This document shows positions 15,196 to 23,071 of a DNA stretch of 44,070 bases, piece by piece. Each line of letters begins with the position of its first letter. Positions within the stretch are counted from its first letter, which is position 1. The position numbers were made by a program, and so were the translations under genes. A model generated the notes under the pieces. The model was given only the letters and a program-made list of their open reading frames with translations. It ran no database searches and was not told where the DNA came from. This DNA comes from CAZSNT01 sp964607765 (GTDB taxonomy: Bacteria; Verrucomicrobiota; Lentisphaeria; Oligosphaerales; JABHEG01). The stretch is taken from the NCBI GenBank assembly GCA_964607765.1, contig CAZSNT010000079.1, positions 1 to 44,070 of the forward strand. The letters are read 5' to 3'.

Positions 15196-16362
15196 ATGAA
15201 CCTGACCAAAGAAGAACGTGTGTTGCGTGTGATTCGGGGCGAGGATGTCGACTATCTGCCCAGCCAGATCACGTTTTCGGATCGGACGCGTGACGGGGAG
15301 ATCGCCGCTTCCCTTGGCCTGGCCGGCCCGGAGGAGCTGGAAGCGTACCTGGAGAACCACATCACCATCTCCCTCTCCTACCACGACAAGCCCCTGTTCT
15401 ACCGCAATGACCGCGAGGAGATGGAGCGGTTGGCGAAGCTCGGCTTCTGCGGTCCGCACTGGGACGCGGCGCGCGTGTACGATGCCTGGGGCGTCGGGAT
15501 CGAGGTGGGCTCGGACGGGTTCTTCGCGTGCTTCAGCCCGATGAGCAAGACGGCGGAACCCGAGGTGGCCGACTTCATGGTCCCCGATTTCAATGCCGAG
15601 GTGCTTTACCAGGATCCGGCGGAAGCGGTGGCCAATTACCGGGCACCGGACGTCAACAAACCGGGGCTTTACGACGCGATGATCGCTGACCTGGCGGAGC
15701 ACTCGGGCGAGTCCCTGGTCATGCCGTCGGGTTACTTCGGGATCTACGAGCGCGGTTATGCGCTGCTCGGGTTCGAGAACTTCATGAGCTGCATGGCGCT
15801 CGAGCCGCGCCTGATCCACGAACTTCTCGACAAGATCACGGACTACAAAGTGGAGTACGCGAAGAAGGTCGTGGAGATGGGGTTCAAGGTGGCGCATCAC
15901 GGCGATGATCTGGGCACGCAGTCGGGCACGCTGTTCTCGCCCGAGATGTTCCGGGAGTTCCTGCTGCCGCGTCTGGAGCGGGCGTGGCAACCCTACAACG
16001 ATGCGGGGATCCCGATCATCATGCATTCTTGCGGTGTGCTGACACAGTTTCTCCCCGAACTGATCGACATTGGTCTGCGTGTGCTGGAACCGGTTCAGCC
16101 GTGCATGGATCTGACCTACATCAAACGCGAGTTCGGCAAGGACTTGGTGTTCTGGGGCGGGATCGAGACGCAGAACCTGCTGCCGTTCGGCACACCGGAG
16201 CAGGTTAAAGAGATGACACGTGAGACGATCCGGACATTGGGGAAGGGCGGCGGCCACATCATCGGGCCGAGCCAGGAGATCATGAACGACGTGCCGCTGG
16301 CGAACGTCACGGCGTTGGTGGAGACTATTGTGGAGGAACGGCAGATCGTACTGGGACTGTAA
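15196..16362 (+). CDS. Uroporphyrinogen decarboxylase-like (UroD/MtaA superfamily) protein
   Basis: A 388-residue paralogue of the minus-strand UroD-like protein at 4132-5172. It starts NLTKEERVLRVIRGEDVDYLPS and keeps HHGDDLGTQSGTLFSPEMFREF, IIMHSCGVLTQFLPELIDIG and LVFWGGIETQNLLPFGTPEQV. HSCG has the His-x-Cys of the zinc site in corrinoid methyltransferases (MtaA/MtbA). The third zinc cysteine expected near the end is not visible: the block reads GGHIIGPSQEIMNDVPLANV. It may therefore be a methyltransferase-like protein with altered metal binding, or bind another substrate. AAGGAGG lies 7 nt before the ATG. It is separated from the SMP-30 gene by the MITE-like element and the hexamer repeat. 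Confidence 0.82.
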   Translation: MNLTKEERVLRVIRGEDVDYLPSQITFSDRTRDGEIAASLGLAGPEELEAYLENHITISLSYHDKPLFYRNDREEMERLAKLGFCGPHWDAARVYDAWGVGIEVGSDGFFACFSPMSKTAEPEVADFMVPDFNAEVLYQDPAEAVANYRAPDVNKPGLYDAMIADLAEHSGESLVMPSGYFGIYERGYALLGFENFMSCMALEPRLIHELLDKITDYKVEYAKKVVEMGFKVAHHGDDLGTQSGTLFSPEMFREFLLPRLERAWQPYNDAGIPIIMHSCGVLTQFLPELIDIGLRVLEPVQPCMDLTYIKREFGKDLVFWGGIETQNLLPFGTPEQVKEMTRETIRTLGKGGGHIIGPSQEIMNDVPLANVTALVETIVEERQIVLGL

Positions 16363-16530
16363 AGGGGCAGGGCACTCCAACGGATGGCGCTGCGCGGAGG
16401 CGGCGTGGCGTTGGTGGTGGGGGGTGGCGGAGGATGGCTCGGGGCCTCCGAGACCGAGAGGACCCCCATGCCGCGTGGTCCGGGACGGCCCGCACGACCG
16501 CCGCGCTGCGCCAGGAGGGCATCACCAGTG

Positions 16531-16709
16531 GCCCGGGAACGCCGGTCCCGGGCAGTTGCTCGCGGCACGGGCGGTGCCGCGCCACTTGCAGACGAACCCT
16601 GACTGCCCGTCTGGTTGCCCGCCTGCAACCGGTCAGTCACGTTGGGGGCGTGGCGGTCGGGGGCCGCCCGCCCTACATCCGGAAGTAGGCCGCTCGGCCC
16701 CCGAGCGGC
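16531..16709. other. Cluster of four GC-rich hairpins in a non-coding gap
   Basis: The gap 16363-16835 has no credible gene. It holds four hairpins in a row: GCCCGGGA/TCCCGGGC (16531-16553), CGCGGCAC/GTGCCGCG (16561-16581), a two-tier stem TGACTG/CAGTCA outside GGTTGC/GCAACC (16600-16639), and GCCGCTCGG/CCGAGCGGC around CCC (16689-16709). The arms are perfect. It could be a structured RNA, a leader of the GH95 gene, or a nest of REP-type elements. Frames open through this region lack family signatures. Confidence 0.5.
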
Positions 16710-16835
16710 ACGATGCGGTCCTCCTCCTCACGAAACTGACCCGTTGCGCATGCTTCGCGTTATTGGTCGTCATGGGGCGGAAGTGGCGCTAAAGTAAGAG
16801 CTTTTTGCTTTTTGGATCAGACGAGGTATGCGACC

Positions 16836-19238
16836 ATGACGACGCCCGCCGCGCGGGAACGCAAGCACCAGCTCCTCATGCAGACGCCGGCCACGGATTG
16901 GCGTGACGGCTTGCCGTCCGGCAACGGGCGGCTTGGGGTGGTGCACTACGGGAATGTGAACCAGGACCGATTGCTGCTGAACCACGAGGCGCTGTGGGCC
17001 GGCGGCATGTCGCCGCCAGATGTGCCGGACGTGAGCGGGTTCCTGCCTGAACTGCGCCGGATGCTCGCCGATGGGCGCTATGCGGAGGCGAACAGTTTCC
17101 TGCCCGACAAGATGCGGGAAGGGAACAGCTACCGCGAGGCACGCTATCAGCCTCTGGGCAACCTGTTCATTGAGCTCGGATTCGATGATGCCTGCCGCGA
17201 CTACTCGCGCACGCTGGACATGGCGACCGGTGAGATTCGTGCGTGCTGGTCGGACGGCAGCAGCGCCTACGCCAAGCGCGTGTTTGTGTCCCGTGTGCAT
17301 GACGTCGTCGGGCTCCGCGTTGAGTGCAGCGAGAGCGGGGGCATCCGCGCCACGTTCGGGCTTGGCCCGCAGCCGTTCAGCGACGCCGTGGCGCCAAACG
17401 GTGCGCCGCTCCAACCCGCGATCGAGACCGAAACACGAACGATAGGCTCAACTCTCCAGTACCACGGCCGCCAGATCGTGGAAGACAGTCCTTTCGCCCA
17501 TCCTCCCAAGACGTTCGGTGCCGTGGCGCAGGTTCGGGCGGAAGGCGGGACAGTCGTTCCCGGCACGGACACGATCGAGGTACGTGACGCCGATGCAGTC
17601 ACCGTCTGGATCAAGCTCCACGTGAACGACGACGCTGCCGCAGCCGGCTTCGCGGCCGAACTGGCGGCGTTGGGGGATTTCGAGGAACTGTTCGAGGCAC
17701 ACGCCGCAGCGCATCGCGCGATTTTTTCGCGTCATACGTTGGACCTGGACTGCGAGACCGAACGCGCCCTGACCAACGAGCGACTGCTTCTGGCGGCCGG
17801 GCAGGGGCGACTGCCCGCGGCATTGGCCGAGCGTATGTTCGACTACGGCCGCTACCTGCTCATCTGCAGCTCGGCGCCCGGTGGCATGCCGGCCAACCTG
17901 CAAGGCGTGTGGAACGGCGACTATCGGCCGCCGTGGAACAGCTTCTACATGAATAATGAAAACGTGCAAATGAACTACTGGGCGGCGCTGCCCGGGAACA
18001 TGCGGGAGACCACCGAGGCTTACTTCGAGTACTACGAATCCCGGCTCGACGATTTCCGGGCCAACGCCCGGCGCATCTTCGGGTGTCGCGGCATCAATAT
18101 CCCCGCCTTCTCGGGCGACCACGGTGGCCTGAACCGTGCGTTGCCCCCGCATTGTCTGCACTGGACCGGCGCTGCGGGCTGGCTCGCCGCGCTGTTCTAC
18201 GACTACTGGCTGTTCACCGGCGACCGGGAGTTCCTCAGAAGCCGCGCGCTGCCGTTCCTCCGCGAAGTCGCGTTGTTCTACCAGGATTTCTTCATTGAAG
18301 GCGAGGACGGCATGTTCGTGTCCATGCCGTCGAATTCGCCGGAGAACGTGCCGGCGCAGCACGAGCAGCGTAGGTCGGGGCAGATGGCCGGAGAACGCAG
18401 CAAACGGATCTCAATTGCGATCAATGCCACGATGGACTTTGCCATTGCCAGGGAGGTCCTGACCAACCTGATCGATGGCCATGCCGCGCTTGGCGAGGCC
18501 CGGGAAGAGCTCGACACGTGGCGGGAGATGCTCACCAGGATTCCACCGTACGAGATCAATGAGGACGGCGCGCTCAAGGAGTGGCTGCACCCGGATTTTC
18601 CGGACAACTACGAGCACCGGCACGAGTCGCACATCTATCCTGTTTTCCCCGGGTTCGAGCTGGATCGCGATGCTACCCCCGAGCTGTTCGAAGCTTGTCG
18701 TGTGGCTCTCGACAAGCGCAAAGTGATCGGTCTGAAGGATCAGACCGGCTGGTCTCTGGCCCACATGGCGAACGCGCGAGCGCGGCTTGGGGAAGGGGAG
18801 AAAGCACACCGCGCGCTCGAGATCCTGGCGCAGACCTGCATCGGTACCAACCTGTTCACGTACCACAACGACTACCGGTCCATGGGCCCGACCGTCACGC
18901 TCATGCGCGGCGGTCGGCCGTCGTTCCAGATGGACGCCAATTTCGGCTGGAGCGCGGCGATGCTGGAAATGCTGGCGTTCTCCAAGCCCGGACTCATCCG
19001 CATTCTCCCGGCGTTGCCGGCGGCGTGGCCCAGGGGGCGAGTCAGCAACCTGTGCTGCCGCGGCGGCATCACGCTGAGTATCGCCTGGGATCGGGCAAGC
19101 GCGCGGATTGAGGCGGAACTGGTCAGCCAGACAACGCAGACGATCAGCGTTGTCTGGCCGGGTTCCGCGGAATCGCAGAGCGTGGAGCTGCCTGCGGGTG
19201 AGACTGTCACGGTGACGTGTGACGCTGTGACGCAATGA
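16836..19238 (+). CDS. Glycoside hydrolase family 95 (alpha-L-fucosidase-like)
   Basis: An 800-residue GH95 protein, the usual length for a single-module member. The N-terminal beta-domain has WRDGLPSGNGRLGVVHYGNV and LNHEALWAGG. The catalytic barrel has WNGDYRPPWNSFYMNNENVQMNYW (split across family blocks), where the two conserved asparagines are in NEN. SNSPEN holds the general-acid glutamate and SFQMDANFGWSAAMLEML the conserved aspartate. GH95 enzymes invert alpha-1,2-L-fucosides; some act on L-galactosides. No signal peptide is seen from ATG 16836 (a TTG at 16812 is also in frame), so it may act in the cytoplasm on imported oligosaccharides. It lies alone between two gaps. Confidence 0.92.
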   Translation: MTTPAARERKHQLLMQTPATDWRDGLPSGNGRLGVVHYGNVNQDRLLLNHEALWAGGMSPPDVPDVSGFLPELRRMLADGRYAEANSFLPDKMREGNSYREARYQPLGNLFIELGFDDACRDYSRTLDMATGEIRACWSDGSSAYAKRVFVSRVHDVVGLRVECSESGGIRATFGLGPQPFSDAVAPNGAPLQPAIETETRTIGSTLQYHGRQIVEDSPFAHPPKTFGAVAQVRAEGGTVVPGTDTIEVRDADAVTVWIKLHVNDDAAAAGFAAELAALGDFEELFEAHAAAHRAIFSRHTLDLDCETERALTNERLLLAAGQGRLPAALAERMFDYGRYLLICSSAPGGMPANLQGVWNGDYRPPWNSFYMNNENVQMNYWAALPGNMRETTEAYFEYYESRLDDFRANARRIFGCRGINIPAFSGDHGGLNRALPPHCLHWTGAAGWLAALFYDYWLFTGDREFLRSRALPFLREVALFYQDFFIEGEDGMFVSMPSNSPENVPAQHEQRRSGQMAGERSKRISIAINATMDFAIAREVLTNLIDGHAALGEAREELDTWREMLTRIPPYEINEDGALKEWLHPDFPDNYEHRHESHIYPVFPGFELDRDATPELFEACRVALDKRKVIGLKDQTGWSLAHMANARARLGEGEKAHRALEILAQTCIGTNLFTYHNDYRSMGPTVTLMRGGRPSFQMDANFGWSAAMLEMLAFSKPGLIRILPALPAAWPRGRVSNLCCRGGITLSIAWDRASARIEAELVSQTTQTISVVWPGSAESQSVELPAGETVTVTCDAVTQ

Positions 19239-19539
19239 CCTCCTGACGCATGTGTTTTCTTCGCCCTGACATGAGCCATTGGGTTATTTCGTTACCGCGA
19301 TAAGGCTAGTAAAGAGTAGCATAGGAAAATAGCCAAATCAAGCAGAAGCATGTAAAAGTCGCCTGCTGCTTCCAGGGCGAGTCGTCGCGGATCGGCTCAG
19401 GAGGGAACAGCGTTGGGGGGTGACGGGCGTTGATCCCGCTGTCCGACTGGCTACATTGGGGAAGCACAGCCCTGGATTCCCACAACTTGGGACAAGTCAG
19501 TATGGGCATGTAGCGAGGCAGCTCAATTGGAGGCAGTGC
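19239..19539. other. Intergenic region before the PQQ-fusion gene
   Basis: No gene, tRNA or clear repeat is seen in these 301 bases. The first part (19280-19350) is AT-richer than its surroundings. A weak promoter-like pair, TTGATC (19430) and TACATT (19452) with a 16-bp spacer, could drive the gene at 19540. A long minus-strand open frame from 22872 into this region is a shadow of that gene. Confidence 0.4.
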
Positions 19540-22500
19540 ATGAAACGCACGGTAATGACAGCAGTCTTGATGGTCGCGATTGGCGGTTCGGGTACGCGTC
19601 TGTTCGGCGCGTCTGCAGATCAGATCGTGGCCGCTGCCGGAGTAAGGGGCGGGCTGATCGCCCACGTCGGCTGCGGCGACGGGACGGTCACGGCTGGGTT
19701 CGGACGCGGGGAGGGCTGGCTGGTGCACGGGCTGGACACGGACGCGGAGAGCGTCGCGGCTGCTCGCGAACACGTCCGGTCGCTCGGGCTCTACGGCAAG
19801 GTGGCAATCGAGCGTCTGTCCGGCCGCCGTCTGCCGTACGCCGATGGTCTCGTCAACCTGGTTGTGGACCACGGTGAGCGCGTGGGGGATGACAGCGAAT
19901 GGCTGGGAGAGATCGCACGAGTCCTGGCGCCGGGCGGCGTGGCCATGGTGAAAGGTCAGATCAAGCCGGCCGCGGATGTGCCTCTCTCTGTCTCGCCGTC
20001 TGCGCTTGGCGACGAGGCATGGACGAAACTCACGAGGCCTCGGCCGGAGAACATCGACGACTGGACGCACTACCTGCATAGCGCGGGGAACAACGCTGTG
20101 GCCAAGGACGACGTGGTCGGCCCACCGGCGCAGATGCAATGGGTGTCGGCTCCGCGGTACGCGCGCAGCCACGAAATCGACTCGACGATGCCCGCACTGG
20201 TCTCTGCTGCCGGACGTGTGTTCTACATTGTCGACGAAGGCCTTACCGGCATCACCGACCCGCGTCTGCCGCAGCGTTGGGCTTTGATCGCCAGGGACGC
20301 GTTCAGCGGCGTGCGGCTGTGGCGGCGGACGCTGCCGGACTGGGGCTGGACGCAGTGGAAGCCGGATTGGGGTGAGCAGGACTGGACGGGAACGCGCGGG
20401 CAGCGGACGCGCTCGCCTGTGAGCGTGCCGCGGCGCCTGGTCGCCGCTGGGCCGCGCGTGTATGTGACGCTGGGGTACAGAGCGCCTTTGACGGCTCTGG
20501 ATGCGGCGACCGGTGAGACCGTGCGCGCGTACGGCGGCACGGAGGGGGCGGATGAAGTGCTGCACGTCGATGGTGTGCTGGTTATACGTGTGCGCAAGGC
20601 ACCGGTACCCACACCGGCGCAGACGGGGCCAGACAGCGGGAAGGGAGCGAAAGGCGGGAAGACGAAAGGCCGCGCCAAGTCCCCGCCCCCGCCCAGCGTC
20701 GTCCTCGCCGTTGCGGCCGAGAGCGGGAGCGTGCTGTGGCAATCCGAACCGGGGAAGATCCTGCCGATGACACTGGCCAGCCACGGCGGGCGTGTGTTCT
20801 TCCACACCGGCAGCGCGCTGGTGGCCCTGGGCCTGCCGGACGGCAAGGAACAGTGGCGGACGCCGAACAAGACCGCCCGATCCAGTGAGTGGGGCTCGAA
20901 CCACACCATGCTCGCGGCCGATGGGGTTGTGCTTATCTGCGCGCCGGGCAAGACCGAGGCGTTTTCGGCTGACACGGGCAAACGGCTCTGGGGCGACAAG
21001 GGTGGCAAGCGCGGTTGCTCCAACCCGCCCGACCTGTTCGTGGCCGACGGACTGGTGTGGAACAGCTACCAGGGCAACGGTCGTGACGTGAGCACGGGAC
21101 AGGTCAAACGCAAGGTCGACATGCCGAAGTGCTTGATCACGCCCGGGCATCACATCCGCTGCTACCGCGGGAAGGCGACGGATCGGTACGTGCTGAGCAC
21201 GAAGCGTGGCGTGGAGTTCATGGACCTGCGTGCTGACAACCACATGAAATGCGACTGGCTGCGGGCATCGTGCAAGTACGGGTTCATGCCGGCAAACGGG
21301 CTGTTGTATATGACGCCGCACCAATGCTTCTGTTACGCCGGTGCCAAGCTGTGCGGCTTCAATGCGCTGGCGCCTCGATCGGCTGACACCGGGAGCCTGG
21401 GAAGCGGCAAGCGTCTGGAGCGCGGCCCGGCCTACGGTGCGAGCGCAGCCCGGGCGCCGCAGAGCGGGAGTGCGCTGGATTGGCCGACGTTCCGGCACGA
21501 TCCGCAGCGGTTCGGGTCGATGCCGGGCAGCGTGTCGGCCGAGATCGGACAGCAGTGGGAAACCCGCGTCCCGGGCAATCTGACGCAGCCGGTCGTTGCC
21601 GGCGGCAAGCTCTTTGTGGCGTCTGTGGACACGCACACCGTCTACGCGCTGGATGCTGTCAGCGGCAGAGCTTTGTGGCAGCACACGGCTGGCGGCCGGG
21701 TTGACTCGCCGCCCACAGTCCACGCCGGGCTCGTGCTGTTCGGCTCGGCGGACGGCTGGGTGTATTGCCTCCGCGCCGCCGATGGCGCGCTGGCCTGGCG
21801 GTACCGTGCGGCGCCGGCGGAGCGACGCGTGGTTTCCTACGGCCAGCTCGAGTCGGCGTGGCCGGTCGCGGGCAGCGTGCTCGTGCTGGACGGCGTGGCA
21901 TACGCCGCGGCCGGGCGCTCCAGCTACCTCGACGGCGGCATCTTCGTCTGCGCGTTCGAGCCGGAGACCGGCAACGTGCTGCATCGCGGCTGCGTTGAGG
22001 GGCCGTACCCGGACGTCCACACTACGGTTGGCGCGCCCTTTGATATGCCCGGCGCGTTTGCCGACGTGTTGGTCACGGACGGCACGCATCTGTTCATCCA
22101 GCAGGTTGTGCTGGACAAAGCGCTCAATCAGGTTGAGGCCCCGCGACTGACGAAGATGGGCGATCGCGGATTCGGGCGACACGTGTTCACGACCGCCGGA
22201 TTCCTGAACGATGCGTGCTGGAACCGCACGTTCTGGATGTACGGCGAGCGGTTTCCCGGCTTCTACATCGCGAACCAGGCGCCCAAGGCAGGACAGATGC
22301 TTGTCGTGGACCAGGACGCCACGTATGCGATCAAGTACTTCACCCGCCGGAATCGGCACAGCCCGATGTACTTTCCGGGAACGGACGGATACCTGCTTTT
22401 TGCGGACGACAACGACAATGAGCCGCTGCTCTACGACGGCGCCGACCCGAAGCCGGTCAAGTGGCTCCCTACCGTGAACAAGGCGGTCGGCTGGGGGTTG

Positions 22501-22836
22501 ACGACACCCGCGATCAACAAGGACAAAGGGACGGGATTCACACGCAGCAAGCCCGCGAAGTGGCAGACATGGGTACCGGTCCGAGTGCAGGCGATGGTGA
22601 AGACGGCGGAAACGCTGTTCATCGCCGGCGCCCCGGACGTGTTGGACGAGGCCGATCCCTACGCCGCTTTCGAGGGCCGCAGCGGCGGCTTGCTTTGGGC
22701 TGTCTCGGCCGCTGACGGCAGGAAGCTCGCCGAGATGAAGCTGGAAGCGTCGCCTGCCTGGGACGGACTCATCGCTGCGCAGGGGCGGTTGTACATGGCA
22801 ACCCGCGACGGACGGGTGCTGTGTATGGGGCAATAG
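19540..22836 (+). CDS. Secreted methyltransferase-fold/PQQ-propeller fusion protein
   Basis: 1098 residues. A signal peptide (MKRTVMTAVLMVAIGGSGTRLFGA) is followed at residues about 28-150 by a class I SAM-methyltransferase fold: HVGCGDG (residues 42-48), HGLDTD (Asp66) and IARVLAPGGVAMVKG. Two PQQ-like beta-propellers follow. The first starts near residue 175 (VGPPAQMQWVSAPRYARSHE). The second starts near 645 with DWPTFRHDPQRFG and has the repeat FVASVDTHTVYALDAVSGRALWQ. A SAM-dependent enzyme outside the cytoplasm would have no obvious cofactor, so the fold may have a new ligand. The start is set by GGAGG 6 nt upstream; the frame is open to 19420 but lacks a signal there. It is followed by a family B hairpin. 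Confidence 0.8.
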   Translation: MKRTVMTAVLMVAIGGSGTRLFGASADQIVAAAGVRGGLIAHVGCGDGTVTAGFGRGEGWLVHGLDTDAESVAAAREHVRSLGLYGKVAIERLSGRRLPYADGLVNLVVDHGERVGDDSEWLGEIARVLAPGGVAMVKGQIKPAADVPLSVSPSALGDEAWTKLTRPRPENIDDWTHYLHSAGNNAVAKDDVVGPPAQMQWVSAPRYARSHEIDSTMPALVSAAGRVFYIVDEGLTGITDPRLPQRWALIARDAFSGVRLWRRTLPDWGWTQWKPDWGEQDWTGTRGQRTRSPVSVPRRLVAAGPRVYVTLGYRAPLTALDAATGETVRAYGGTEGADEVLHVDGVLVIRVRKAPVPTPAQTGPDSGKGAKGGKTKGRAKSPPPPSVVLAVAAESGSVLWQSEPGKILPMTLASHGGRVFFHTGSALVALGLPDGKEQWRTPNKTARSSEWGSNHTMLAADGVVLICAPGKTEAFSADTGKRLWGDKGGKRGCSNPPDLFVADGLVWNSYQGNGRDVSTGQVKRKVDMPKCLITPGHHIRCYRGKATDRYVLSTKRGVEFMDLRADNHMKCDWLRASCKYGFMPANGLLYMTPHQCFCYAGAKLCGFNALAPRSADTGSLGSGKRLERGPAYGASAARAPQSGSALDWPTFRHDPQRFGSMPGSVSAEIGQQWETRVPGNLTQPVVAGGKLFVASVDTHTVYALDAVSGRALWQHTAGGRVDSPPTVHAGLVLFGSADGWVYCLRAADGALAWRYRAAPAERRVVSYGQLESAWPVAGSVLVLDGVAYAAAGRSSYLDGGIFVCAFEPETGNVLHRGCVEGPYPDVHTTVGAPFDMPGAFADVLVTDGTHLFIQQVVLDKALNQVEAPRLTKMGDRGFGRHVFTTAGFLNDACWNRTFWMYGERFPGFYIANQAPKAGQMLVVDQDATYAIKYFTRRNRHSPMYFPGTDGYLLFADDNDNEPLLYDGADPKPVKWLPTVNKAVGWGLTTPAINKDKGTGFTRSKPAKWQTWVPVRVQAMVKTAETLFIAGAPDVLDEADPYAAFEGRSGGLLWAVSAADGRKLAEMKLEASPAWDGLIAAQGRLYMATRDGRVLCMGQ

Positions 22837-22849
22837 CGCCCCGCGCAGA

Positions 22850-22943
22850 TCCAACCTGGGACCGCCGAGCACCAGCTCGGCTCTGTCTTCATGTATCCTG
22901 GCCGCCCGGATGCCGAGCTGGTGCTCGGCGGTTCCAGGTTGGA
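22850..22943. repeat. Long inverted repeat, family B, copy 2
   Basis: Arms 22850-22880 and 22913-22943 are complementary at 30 of 31 positions, with a 32-nt loop of unrelated sequence. The inner arm is identical to copy 1 (9729-9824). The outer arm differs, yet stays paired: two C-G pairs of copy 1 are A-T and T-A here. It lies 13 nt after the PQQ-fusion stop. The rest of the gap to 23071 shows no gene. Confidence 0.85.
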
Positions 22944-23071
22944 CTTACCCGGAAGAGCGTTCCCGGCACAGTCCCCTGCAGGGAGGAGGCCTGCCGCGCG
23001 AGGAGCATTGCCTGCGAGCATGGACGCCGCTTGAGAAACGGTCATCCAGGGATAGATTACAGCTTTGCTGT

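Noticed and set aside
16328..16792. Small open frames across the gap before the GH95 gene
   Set aside because: Low-complexity Gly/Arg/Pro peptides in overlapping frames over a hairpin-rich stretch; none looks like a protein.
16785..16818. Intrinsic terminator at the short T-runs (CTTTTTGCTTTTTGG)
   Set aside because: No stable stem directly precedes the T-runs on the plus strand, and the position is just before the GH95 start.
19306..22872. 1188-residue minus-strand open frame
   Set aside because: Its translation is rich in Arg/His/Val without any domain and it is antisense to the clear methyltransferase-PQQ gene; it is a shadow of high GC content.
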